Source: Mesocentrotus franciscanus | Lineage: Eukaryota > Echinodermata > Echinoidea > Camarodonta > Strongylocentrotidae | Reading direction: 5' to 3' | Assembly: GCA_037976565.1 (NCBI GenBank) | Contig: CP137668.1 | Coordinates: forward strand, 23,040,251 to 23,104,250 | DNA length: 64,000 nucleotides | Shown: positions 49,259 to 60,553 of the stretch, one piece after another | Layout of the letters: each line of letters starts with the position of its first letter | Position numbering within the stretch: the first letter of the stretch is position 1 | Notes under the pieces: generated by a model | Told to the model about the DNA's origin: nothing | Databases searched by the model: none | The model's input: only the letters and a program-made list of their open reading frames with translations | Program-made: the position numbers and the translations under genes

Positions 49259-49282
49259 CCGAGAGAGAGAGAGAGAGAGAGG
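49259..49282. repeat. GA microsatellite
   Basis: Short (GA)n. Confidence 0.85.
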
Positions 49283-50310
49283 GGGTCCAATGTCTTGATT
49301 TTTGTAAAGAGAAAGAGAACATGTTTCCTGTCATATCATACACTCATGCAAATATCTCCCAGATGGTTTGATTTTATGAAGTTTATAGACCAAGTTAGAA
49401 AATAAACCAAACCAAACCGAGCCAAAAAAAGAAGAATACTTTCATTCGGCTAAAAAAAACCCAAAACAACAAATGCAAATAAACAAACAAAACAAACATA
49501 CAAACAGCACACGGAACTCATCTTATAACTTACATCATGGGTGGTTACAATGTCTAAGATCCATATTACCTCCCAAATTGTACGAAAATTATTTTCCTTA
49601 ATCAAAAGGGGTGCAAACTAAATATGACAACAATTTTCATCAGTGACGGATTCGTGTAAATATACTCATGTTTTCCCTTTCTCTGTAAAACCCTCGTACT
49701 CTTGGGTGAGTTTTCATATCATTTCATTTGCATATCGTAAACAATGACAATATTATTAATTCCTTAATTTGTTGTCTAAAGCCCACCGCACACTATACGA
49801 TCTGACTACATGTATACGATCCATTTTTTTAAAATACAGAAATGGCAATTGCATTTGATATGGTTTGATAATTATGGACATTCAAACTGCTTAACTCTTA
49901 ATGATCGATGATTAGAATAGTCGTGTGATGAATAAAAATGAAATTTCAATGGATTTCAAACTTCCTTGATTGAGGATTAGCTAAATCGGCTCAGAGTCGT
50001 AGTGACGCCATACCAGTAATGCGATTGTTTACGATTTGGCTTTTATACTGACTAGAAGGCTTACATGTATATGCACTAAACTTTCGTTTGTTAGTATTCT
50101 TATCAATATTTAGAACCTACATCAGGAAGATGATTAAAAACAAAAAGATTTCTACATCTAATATAAGTGACGTATTTTCGAAACTCGGATCGCAGGAAGA
50201 TCGGCCGGACAGTGTTCGATGGGCCTTATTACGATTTAACCAGAGTATTTTGAAGACGAGAGGACTATGAGCCTACTTCATACTAAGCCAACGTACCTCT
50301 GAAACGAAAG

Positions 50311-50458
50311 AAGACCTGCTGGATGTTGGCGGGACAGGAAAGCAAAGCTATGCTTCTTGATGTGATGCAAAGTGACAATTCGGAACCTATCAAAGCTTTG
50401 GTAACTAAGATACAGCAATATCTACAGGTGATGGGGAGCGTGGAGCCGAGGACGAGAC
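50311..50458 (+). CDS. Candidate coding exon, unrecognised product
   Basis: An open frame reads RKKTCWMLAGQESKAMLLDV, then MQSDNSEPIKALVTKIQQYL and QVMGSVEPRTR, and runs into a strong donor CA|GTAAGT at 50459. Base composition is richer in G+C than the flanks. The ATG at 50326 could be a start, making this a first exon. A neighbouring frame upstream (50088-50270) also looks protein-like (SVRWALLRFNQSI), which could mean a frameshifted relic. It overlaps an opposite-strand candidate. Confidence 0.3.
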
Positions 50459-50607
50459 AGTAAGTTGTACGACCCTGCGGATCTCAACGACGGCGGCGGT
50501 GTGGTGCTGTAATTCCGCCTCTCGTCGAATACAACCAGGTCCTCCACACGAACGAATAGAACCCCCGCGGTAAACATGCACAGAAGATCAACAACAGAGA
50601 ATAACAT
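50425..50607 (-). CDS. Candidate signal-peptide exon or small secreted peptide
   Basis: ATG at 50605-50607 begins MLFSVVDLLCMFTAGVLFV, a plausible signal peptide, followed by a polar GC-rich stretch (YSTTPPPSLRSAG, LLSRPRLHAPHHL). It either stops at TAG 50422-50424 (61 residues) or splices at the GTAGAT embedded there. Not recognised. It overlaps the plus-strand candidate by 34 bp, so at most one may be real. Confidence 0.3.
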
Positions 50608-51564
50608 GATAGCCTTTCACAGTGACACAGTTCGGGTACGCATAATAAGCGTACCTGGATTTTTATTTGTGGGCCGTTTTCTTTACCTTCTCGTAAAAAA
50701 ACTTTTAAAAAGATGTTTATAAATAATCACAATTGATATCGTTCTGTGCAGGTACGACAAAAAACCCATTATAAAAGCTGTTATACCTGACTGATTTTTG
50801 TGCCAAATTCAAGCTTATTTTAATTGTACATGACTCTGATGATAAATGTTAAATAAAATTCGAGTCTTTGTTAGATAAAAAGTCGATGTAACTTTTTAAT
50901 TCTTCGTAATTTTGTTTACTTCATACTGCAGTGGATCTCTCATTTACCTGTCATTCTATGACTTGTCGTTTCTTACCAAGTCGTGGATAGCCAATAGTTG
51001 CTTTCATAATTAATATGTCAATTGCTTCCCTTATATTGACATCAAGTTGATTCCTCGAATCTCAGGAATACTTAACTTACCCCCCCCCCCAAACAAAAAT
51101 AATTGTGCATCTTTCATATAGATGCACTGATATCACCTGCAGCCATAACAACTCTCACATCCCTGTTCCTCCTGTAGTATAAAGTAGATCTCCATCTCCT
51201 CCCTCCCACTCTCCCCCTCTCTTTCTCTCTCTTGCTCTCTTCGCTGCTCTTTCCCCTACCTAGCCCCTTCTGCTACCCCACAGTGCCCATCACGACGTAT
51301 CACCGGGATTTACCTGTATTTATTTGCCGTAATTACCAGGGCATAATGATAAGCACAATCGCCAAACATTATCAATCATACCTCTTTACTGATTTTATTC
51401 CCGTAATCTTGTCTACATTTACTAGTGTGAAGTAATGAAGGCCTATTGAGAAACTATATTTCATTACATCGTATAAGAGAGATCAACATTATAATATGAC
51501 CAACTTTGTTTGGATAATATTTGGTAATATGTGCCTCGAGAAATTACCCTTTTTTGTTAAAAAA

Positions 51565-54116
51565 GAAGAAGACGGGCCCCCTCCCCTGGTGCTCAAGGGG
51601 GAGGGGGTGGATGTTGAGTTAAAAGTGCTCCTTACCCCCCTCCCCCCTCACCCCACCCCGCTTATTCACCGGCTGGCTGAGGCGCCGCTAAATATTTTCT
51701 CACATATTGGGCAAAAAAAAAAAAAAAAAGTGCTCACTACCCCTGTTACACCCACAAATGTAATAACGCCCACAAATGTAACAACGCCCACAAATGTAAT
51801 AACACTTTACCCACAAATGTAATAACACCCACAAATGTAATAACACTTTACCCACAAATGTAATAATTTCACCCACAAATGTAATAACCACTTTACCCAC
51901 AAATGTAATAATTTTGGTAAGTGGTTGTTACACCCACAAATGTAATAACGCCCACAAATGTAACAACGCCCACAAATGTAATAACACTTTACCCACAAAT
52001 GTAATAACACCCACAAATGTAATAACACTTTACCCACAAATGTAATAATTTCACCCCCAAATGTAATAACCACTTTACCCACAAATGTAATAAATTTGAA
52101 GGGATATTTTGTCGAATTTGTTCAAAACTAAATCCCTGTAATAAAGCATGGGTATAGCGCGCAGTCTTTACTCCAGACCCGGTTATTTCAAAAATTTAAA
52201 AAACAGACCCCATAATCATTTTCCTGTGGAATAACATAACAATCGAGCGTAGTCTTTCCTCCAGACCCGGACATTTCAAAAATAAAAAAACAAAACAAAA
52301 AATTCAAATCTAAGACCCAACAATCCTCCAAATTAAGACCCGGTAATAAAGTATGGGATAAGAGCGTAGTCTTTACTTCAGACTCGGTTATTTAAAAAAA
52401 AAAATCTTCAAACTAAGACCTCCCCATCCTTTTCCTGTGGAATAACATGGGTATAGAGCGTAGTCTTTCCTCCAGACCCGGTTATTTCAAAAGAAAAGAA
52501 ATTTAAACAAATCTTCGAAACTAAGTCCCACCATTTTATTCCTCTTTTTTTTCATTTAAAAATAAATTACATTATAACATATGTGGATACAACACGTCAC
52601 AAATAAATGATTGGTCGGCGGTCACACGAACTGACAAATCAGTCAAAATGGTCCATATATATAACACACAGAGGAGGGACCGATTCGATGGTTCGTTGAC
52701 CGTCGACGATTTGTTAATATGTAAAAATTCTAACGCCCACAAATATCCTGGAATTCAATGTTCGTAGAAAAAAGTAATCGAATAAGTGACCTTAAATGTA
52801 TTTAAATATTGTATATATTATATCATTTTTTTAAATGACCGGGTCTGGAAGAACAACTATGCTCTAAACCCATGCTTTATTACAGGATCTTAGTTTGGAA
52901 GATGGTGGGTCTTAATTTTAAAGTTTTTGTTTTTGTTTTGTTTTGTTTTTGAAATAACCGAGTCTAGAGGAAAGACTACGTTCAATACTCATGTTATTCC
53001 ACATGAATAAGATGATGGGGTCTTAGTTTTGAAGATTAAAAAAATTAAACGGGTCTGGAGTAAAGACTACGCTCTAAACCCATGCTTTATTACTGGGTCT
53101 TAATTTGGAAGATGGAGGGGTCTTAGTTTAAAAGGTTTTTGTTTTGTTTTGTTTTATTTTTGAAATAACCGGGTGATGAGTAAAGACAACGCTCTAAACC
53201 CATGCTTTATTACCGGGTCTTAGTTTGGAGGATTGTTGGGTCTTAGATTTGAATTTTTGTTTTGTTTTTATTGTTTTTTTATTTTTGAAATGACCGGGTC
53301 TGGAGGAAAGACTACGTTCAATACTCATGTTATTCCACATGACTAAGATGATGGGGTCTTAGTTTTGAAGATTTAAAAAAAATTAAACGGGTCTGGAGTA
53401 AAGACTACGCTCTAAACCCATGCTTTATTACCGGGTCTTAATTTGGAAGATGGAGGGTCTTAGTTTAAAAGGTTTTGTTTTGTTTTGTTTTATTTTTGAA
53501 ATAACCGGGTGTGGAGTAAAGACAACGCTCTAAACCCATGCTTTATTACAGGGTCTTAGTTTGGAGGATTGTTGGGTCTTAGATTTGATTTTTTGTTTTG
53601 TTTTTTATTGTTTTTATTTTTGAAATGACCGGGTCTGGAGGAAAGACTACGCTCGATTGTCATGTTATTCCACAGGAAAAGGATTATGGGGTCTTAGTTT
53701 TGAAGATTTTTAAATTTTGAAATAACCGGGTCTGGAGTAAAGACTGCGCGCTATACCCATGCTTTATTACAGGGTTTTAGTTTTGAACAAATTCGACAAA
53801 ATATCCTTCAAATTTATTACATTTGTGGGTAAAGTCATTATTACATTTGTGGGTGATTCAAAATTATTACATTTGTGGGTGACATTATTACATTTGTGGG
53901 TAAAGTGTTATTACATTTGTGGGTGTTATTACATTTGTGGGTAAAGTGTTATTACATTTGTGGGCGTTGTTACATTTGTGGGCGTTATTACATTTGTGGG
54001 TGTAACAACCCCCCCCCCCGCGCTTATTCGGCTGGCAGAGTCACCGCTAAATATTTTCTCACGAATCGGGCCCCCTCTCTGGCCCCCTCCCTTGCCGCCG
54101 GCTGGATCCGCCCCTG
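51565..54116. mobile_element. Older miniature element (CAGGGGCGGATCC family) split by the foldback element
   Basis: Left part GGGCCCCCTCCCCT...GCTAAATATTTTCTCACATA up to a C-run at 51743; right part resumes with a C-run at 54008 and ends GGCTGGATCCGCCCCTG (54116), the same right end as 4130-4441. The left terminus is not recognisable. This gives the order of insertion. Confidence 0.7.
51744..54007. mobile_element. Foldback (TU-like) transposable element, 2.26 kb
   Basis: Long inverted arms. The outer domain on each side is a tandem array of a CCCACAAATGTAATAA motif with short spacers (ACG, ACACTTTA, TTTCA); on the left a block of about 180 bp of it is duplicated (51744-51926 and 51927-52096). 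The inner domain repeats a unit of about 110 bp containing GGGTATAGAGCGTAGTCTTT, CTCCAGACCCGG and TTATTTCAAAA: about four copies on the left (52130-52560), about eight on the right (52840-53780). A loop of about 270 bp carries no transposase. Ends TGTTACACCC/GGGTGTAACA, inserted in a run of C. Sea urchin TU elements are described as having this outer-repeat/inner-domain design, from memory. Confidence 0.88.
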
Positions 54117-54227
54117 CTTGTCATCAATTTTAACTGTGATTGGCTGATTTGAAGATGCTAACCTCTGAAGACTCGCACGCGTGTTATGTTATATTATTCC
54201 TCAAATTATACAAATGAAAATGAAGCA

Positions 54228-54727
54228 NNNNNNNNNNNNNNNNNNNNNNNNNNNNNNNNNNNNNNNNNNNNNNNNNNNNNNNNNNNNNNNNNNNNNNNNN
54301 NNNNNNNNNNNNNNNNNNNNNNNNNNNNNNNNNNNNNNNNNNNNNNNNNNNNNNNNNNNNNNNNNNNNNNNNNNNNNNNNNNNNNNNNNNNNNNNNNNNN
54401 NNNNNNNNNNNNNNNNNNNNNNNNNNNNNNNNNNNNNNNNNNNNNNNNNNNNNNNNNNNNNNNNNNNNNNNNNNNNNNNNNNNNNNNNNNNNNNNNNNNN
54501 NNNNNNNNNNNNNNNNNNNNNNNNNNNNNNNNNNNNNNNNNNNNNNNNNNNNNNNNNNNNNNNNNNNNNNNNNNNNNNNNNNNNNNNNNNNNNNNNNNNN
54601 NNNNNNNNNNNNNNNNNNNNNNNNNNNNNNNNNNNNNNNNNNNNNNNNNNNNNNNNNNNNNNNNNNNNNNNNNNNNNNNNNNNNNNNNNNNNNNNNNNNN
54701 NNNNNNNNNNNNNNNNNNNNNNNNNNN
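54228..54727. other. Assembly gap (500 N)
   Basis: Exactly 500 N, a placeholder size, at the left edge of the tandem array. Confidence 0.99.
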
Positions 54728-55057
54728 CATGGTTTAGAGAAACCATGTACAGTATATTGACCTTTGACCCTCAAATCTAAATATCAAAATGAAATATGCA
54801 TTTTCTAGATTTTGTTTTTATAAGAAATCATATCTCCGACTCATACTCTATCCAACTATGAATAAAAATTAATACACGACAAGGACTCAGATTTCCCATA
54901 GGGTTGTACTCAAACGATTGACATTTTCTCCCATAGATATAACACGCAAAATTAGGCATTTTATTACATTGTTTGTGATTGTATATGATAATATGTTATA
55001 ATAGTCGAAGAAGATCATAAAATCAAATTTAAAACGACGGCAAAAAAAAAAAAAAAT

Positions 55058-55130
55058 TGACCCACCAGGAATCGAACTTGGGTCGCCGGAATGGGAGGCA
55101 AGTGCTATGACCACTATACCAAAATAATCC
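55058..55130 (-). ncRNA. tRNA-Gly(CCC)-like Pol III cassette, array unit A
   Basis: Minus-strand 73 bp. A box TGGTATAGTGG (55111-55121), anticodon-loop-like CTCCCAT, B box AGTTCGATTCC (55068-55078), then about 15 T, a Pol III terminator. It resembles tRNA-Gly (GGTNTAGTGGT...TCCCATTC..GCGACCC..GTTCGATTCC). The anticodon stem has two mismatches and the acceptor stem relies on G-T pairs, so a tRNA pseudogene or SINE-like head is likelier than a working tRNA. Confidence 0.7.
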
Positions 55131-56837
55131 ACATAGACATTACACGTGAACGGAAAATGGAATTCTCAAATCCCACTTTGCAAGTGAAATATGAGCATGA
55201 TCCCGGCATCTGATCGAAAAATAAAGGGCACACTCGTGATAGCTTATTGTCTCAGCTACAACATACTCGAAGCTCAGCAAAAACAAAACTAAAACGACGG
55301 AGATATTGCTCGCGAAAGACGGAATGTAGAATCCAGTTTTGAAAAAAGTCATGTCCCATAGAGAATACACGCAAAATGTGAAAAATTGACATGCCTCCTT
55401 TAATCGCAAAAATACGCCATGATGCCTTTGTCAAAATGAAAAATCGTGAACTGCATTTGTAGAAAATTGTCTCAGCTAGAACATATCAAAATTTGGAAGA
55501 AAATCGATCAATATTTACAGAGATACAATCAATTTTCCAAAAATATGCTGACGTCATAATATGCAAATTGAAATTTTGAGTTCGGAGGCCATTATGATGA
55601 CGTCATGAGTTAATTGAGGGTCAAATGAGACATGAAATCATATCTCCGACTCATAATCTATCCAAATATGAAAAAAATTGGGAGTTCCCATCCATTCTGA
55701 AGAGTTACAATGAATTTTGTATAGGCATGTTTTTGCCCATATATGCTATGTATTACAAGAGCTCGCGCGCACGGACATTTATCTTGAATGGACGCTCATC
55801 TTGTTATTAATGGTCATAAAGAGATAAACATGGTATCAAATTGTTCGAAAAAATATGGGAAATATCATGAAAGAAAAAAATGGCGATTCTTTGTTGTGTA
55901 ATGGTGTTACGCGCGAAAACGCGCGCGCATGTGCGTGTGCGCGATTTTTTATAAAATGCTTAAAATGGCCAGAAACGTATGCAAAATGAATTTGAGACGA
56001 TTTTGAGCATTTTGAAATTTTGCGCGCGCGCGGACGTACGCATGCGCGCGTTTTTGACCTGAAATTGACCGGACGGATATTGACCTTGATCATGATAAAT
56101 ATGAATGAGAAATGACTTTTCGTTATGAAGATATGATCATGAGTAGATTTTCAGAAAATTTTACAAAATGGCGCCTAGATGACGTCATCAGTCAAGGTCA
56201 AGGTTGAAAACGTTATTTTGCTTTTTCCATATGCCTATACATATGTGTGCCAAATTTCAAGGCATTTGATTTAGCCATTTTCAAGTTATCTTGCTAACAA
56301 AAAGTGGGTGGAAATAAGAAAAATAAACTAGACATATAATACTTGTTAATAACAAGTATAGGTGGGCTGTTCCAAGTACATGCCACACATGTTTAGTGAC
56401 ATACTAAGTAGTTAAGATAACATTGGCATGATTTGACCTTATTTTTGAAATAATCCTCTTATTCAGGTCTATTAGTGTGCCAAATTTCTAGTCTATACAA
56501 TGCATGGTTTTAGAGAAACCATGTACAGTATATTTGACCTTTGACCCTCAAATCTAAATATCAAAATGAAATATGCATTTTCTAGATTTTGTTTTTATAA
56601 GAAATCATATCTCCGACTCATACTCTATCCAACTATGAATAAAAAATTAATACACGACAAGGACTCAGATTTCCCATAAGGTTGTACTCAAACGATTGAC
56701 ATATTTCTCCCATAGATATAACACGCAAAATTAGGCATTTTATTACATTGTTTGTGATAGTATATGATAATATGTTATAATAGTCGAAGAAGATCATAAA
56801 ATCAAATTCAAAACGACGGCAAAAAAAAAAAAAAAAT

Positions 56838-56910
56838 TGACCCACCAGGAATCGAACTTGGGTCGCCGGAATGGGAGGCAAGTGCTATGACCACTATACC
56901 AAAATAATCC
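56838..56910 (-). ncRNA. tRNA-Gly(CCC)-like Pol III cassette, array unit B
   Basis: Identical by eye to the unit A cassette, with a T-run directly after. Confidence 0.7.
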
Positions 56911-58158
56911 ACATAGACATTACACGTGAACGGAAAATGGAATTCTCAAATCCCACTTTGCAAGTGAAATATGAGCATGATCCCGGCATCTGATCGAAAA
57001 ATAAAGGGCACACTTGTGATAGCTTATTGTCTCAGCTACAACATACTCGAAGCTCAGCAAAAACAAAACTAAAACGACGGAGATATTGCTCGCGAAAGAC
57101 GGAATGTAGAATCCAGTTTTGAAAAAGTCATGTCCCATAGAGAATACACGCAAAATGTGAAAAATTGACATGCCTCCTTTAATCGCAAAAATACGCCATG
57201 ATGCCTTTGTCAAAATGAAAAATCGTGGAACTGCATTTGTAGAAAATTGTCTCAGCTAGAACATATCAAAATTTGGAAGAAAATCGATCAATATTTACAG
57301 AGATACAATCAATTTTCCAAAAATATGCTGACGTCATAATATGCAAATTGAAATTTTGAGTTCGGAGGCCATTATGATGACGTCATGAGTTAATTGAGGG
57401 TCAAATGAGACATGAAATCATATCTCCGACTCATAATCTATCCAAATATGAAAAAAATTGGGAGTTCCCATCCATTCTGAAGAGTTACAATGAATTTTGT
57501 ATAGGCATGTTTTTGCCCATATATGCTATGTATTACAAGAGCTCGCGCGCACGGACATTTATCTTGAATGGACGCTCATCTTGTTATTAATGGTCATAAA
57601 GAGATAAACATGGTATCAAATTGTTCGAAAAAATATGGGAAATATCATGAAAGAAAAAAATGGCGATTCTATGTTGTGTAATGGTGTTACGCGCGAAAAC
57701 GCGCGCGCATGTGCGTGTGCGCGATTTTTTATAAAATGCTTAAAATGGCCTGAAACGTATGCAAAATGAATTTGAGACGATTTGGAGCATTTTGAAATTT
57801 TGCGCGCGCTAACGCGCGGACGTACGCATGCGCGCGCGTTTTTGACCTGAAATTGACCGGACGGATATTGACCTTGATCATGATAAATATGAATGAGAAA
57901 TGACTTTTCGTTATGAAGATATGATCATGAGTAGATTTTCAGAAAATTTTACAAAATGGCGCCTAGATGACGTCATCAGTCAAGGTCAAGGTTGAAAACC
58001 TTATTTTGCTTTTTCCATATGCCTATACATATGTGTGCCAAATTTCAAGGCATTTGATTGAGCCATTTTCAAGTTATCTTGCTAACAAAAAGTGGGTGGA
58101 AATAAGAAAAATAAATAAAGAATAATAAATAAATAAAGGCAATTCTAACGAAAACATA

Positions 58159-58187
58159 AGGTGGTCTGTATTATATACAGCCCACCT
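58159..58187. repeat. Terminal hairpin of array unit B
   Basis: AGGTGGTCTGTAT and ATACAGCCCACCT form a 13-bp stem with one mismatch and a 3-base loop. The same hairpin closes unit D twice (61802-61830, 61868-61896) and unit E twice (63546-63574, 63606-63634). Confidence 0.85.
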
Positions 58188-58695
58188 AATAGACATAATA
58201 CTTGTTAATAACAAGTATAGGTGGGCTGTTCAAGTGCATGCCACACATGTTTAGTGACATACTAAGTAGTTAAGATAACATTGGCATGATTTGACCTTAT
58301 TTTTGAAATAATCCTCTTATTCAGGTCTATTAGTGTGCCAAATTTCAAGTCTATACAATGCATGGTTTTAGAGAAACCATGTACAGTATATTTGACCTTT
58401 GACCCTCAAATCTAAATATCAAAATGAAATATGCATTTTCTAGATTTTGTTTTTTATAAGAAATCATATCTCCGACTCATACTCTATCCAACTATGAATA
58501 AAAAATTAATACACGACAAGGACTCAGATTTCCCATAAGGTTGTACTCAAACGATTGACATATTTCTCCCATAGATATAACACGCAAAATTAGGCATTTT
58601 ATTACATTGTTTGTGATTGTATATGATAATATGTTATAATAGTCGAAGAAGATCATAAAATCAAATTTAAAACGACGGCAAAAAAAAAAAAAAAT

Positions 58696-58768
58696 TGACC
58701 CACCAGGAATCGAACTTGGGTCGCCGGAATGGGAGGCAAGTGCTATGACCACTATACCAAAATAATCC
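58696..58768 (-). ncRNA. tRNA-Gly(CCC)-like Pol III cassette, array unit C
   Basis: Identical by eye to the unit A cassette, with a T-run directly after. Confidence 0.7.
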
Positions 58769-60480
58769 ACATAGACATTACACGTGAACGGAAAATGGAA
58801 TTCTCAAATCCCACTTTGCAAGTGAAATATGAGCATGATCCCGGCATCTGATCGAAAAATAAAGGGCACACTTGTGATAGCTTATTGTCTCAGCTACAAC
58901 ATACTCAAAGCTCAGCGAAAACAAAACTAAAACGACGGAGATATTGCTCGCGAAAGACGGGAATGTAGAATCCAGTTTTGAAAAAAGTCATGTCCCATAG
59001 AGAATACACGCAAAATGTGAAAAATTGACATGCCTCCTTTAATCGCAAAAATACGCCATGATGCCTTTGTCAAAATGAAAAATCGTGAAACTGCATTTGT
59101 AGAAATTGTCTCAGCTAGAACATATCAAAATTTGGAAGAAAATCGATCAATATTTACAGAGATACAATCAATTTTCCAAAAATGCTGACGTCATAATATG
59201 CAAATTGAAATTTTGAGTTCGGAGGCCATTATGATGACGTCATGAGTTAATTGAGGGTCAAATGAGACATGAAATCATATCTCCGACTCATAATCTATCC
59301 AAATATGAAAAAAATTGGGAGTTCCCATCCATTCTGAAGAGTTACAATGAATTTTGTATAGGCATGTTTTTGCCCATATATGCTATGTATTACAAGAGCT
59401 CGCGCGCACGGACATTTATCTTGAATGGACGCTCATCTTGTTATTAATGGTCATAAAGAGATAAACATGGTATCAAATTGTTCGAAAAAATATGGGAAAT
59501 ATCATGAAAAAAAAAAATGGCGATTCTATGTTGTGTAATGGTGTTACGCGCGAAAACGCGCGCGCATGTGCGTGTGCGCGATTTTTATAAAATGCTTAAA
59601 ATGGCCTGAAACGTATCGAAAATGAATTTGAGACGATTTGGAACATTTTAAAATTTTGCGCGCGCGCTGACGCGCGGACGTACGCATGCGCGCGCGTTTT
59701 GACCTGAAATTGACCGGACGGATATTGACCTTGATCATGATAAATATGAATGAGAAATGACTTTTCGTTATGAAGATATGATCATGAGTAGATTTTCAGA
59801 AAATTTTACAAAATGGCGCCTAGATGACGTCATCAGTCAAGGTCAAGGTTGAAAACCTTATTTTGCTTTGTCCATATGCCTATACATATGTGTGCCAAAT
59901 TTCAAGGCATTTGATTGAGCCATTTTCAAGTTATCTTGCTAACAAAAAAGTGGGTGGAAATAAGAAAAATAAACTAGACATGTAATACTTGTTAATAACA
60001 AGTATAGGTGGGCTGTTCCAAGTGCATGCCACACATGTTTAGTGACATACTAAGTAGTTAAGATAACATTGGCATGATTTGACCTTATTTTTGAAATAAT
60101 CCTCTTATTCAGGTCTATTAGTGTGCCAAATTTCAAGTCTATACAATGCATGGTTTTAGAGAAACCATGTACAGTATATTTGACCTTTGACCCTCAAATC
60201 TAAATATCAAAATGAAATATGCATTTTCTAGATTTTGTTTTTATAAGAAATCATATCTCCGACTCATACTCTATCCAACTATGAATAAAAATTAATACAC
60301 GACAAGGACTCAGATTTCCCATAAGGTTGTACTCAAACGATTGACATATTTCTCCCATAGATATAACACGCAAAATTAGGCATTTTATTACATTGTTTGT
60401 GATTGTATATGATAATATGTTATAATAGTCGAAGAAGATCATAAAATCAAATTCAAAACGACGGCAAAAAAAAAAAAAAT

Positions 60481-60553
60481 TGACCCACCAGGAATCGAAC
60501 TTGGGTCGCCGGAATGGGAGGCAAGTGCTATGACCACTATACCAAAATAATCC
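60481..60553 (-). ncRNA. tRNA-Gly(CCC)-like Pol III cassette, array unit D
   Basis: Identical by eye to the unit A cassette. In unit E the equivalent place (about 62270-62300) keeps only ACCAATATACCAAAATA and lacks the B box. Confidence 0.7.

Noticed and set aside
51744..52096. Regular short repeats with spacers, resembling a CRISPR array
   Set aside because: The spacers are themselves repeated, the array is mirrored at 53818-54007, and the host is an intron-rich eukaryote. It is the arm of a foldback element.
54181..54780. Open frames of 174-199 codons
   Set aside because: They consist almost wholly of N from the assembly gap.
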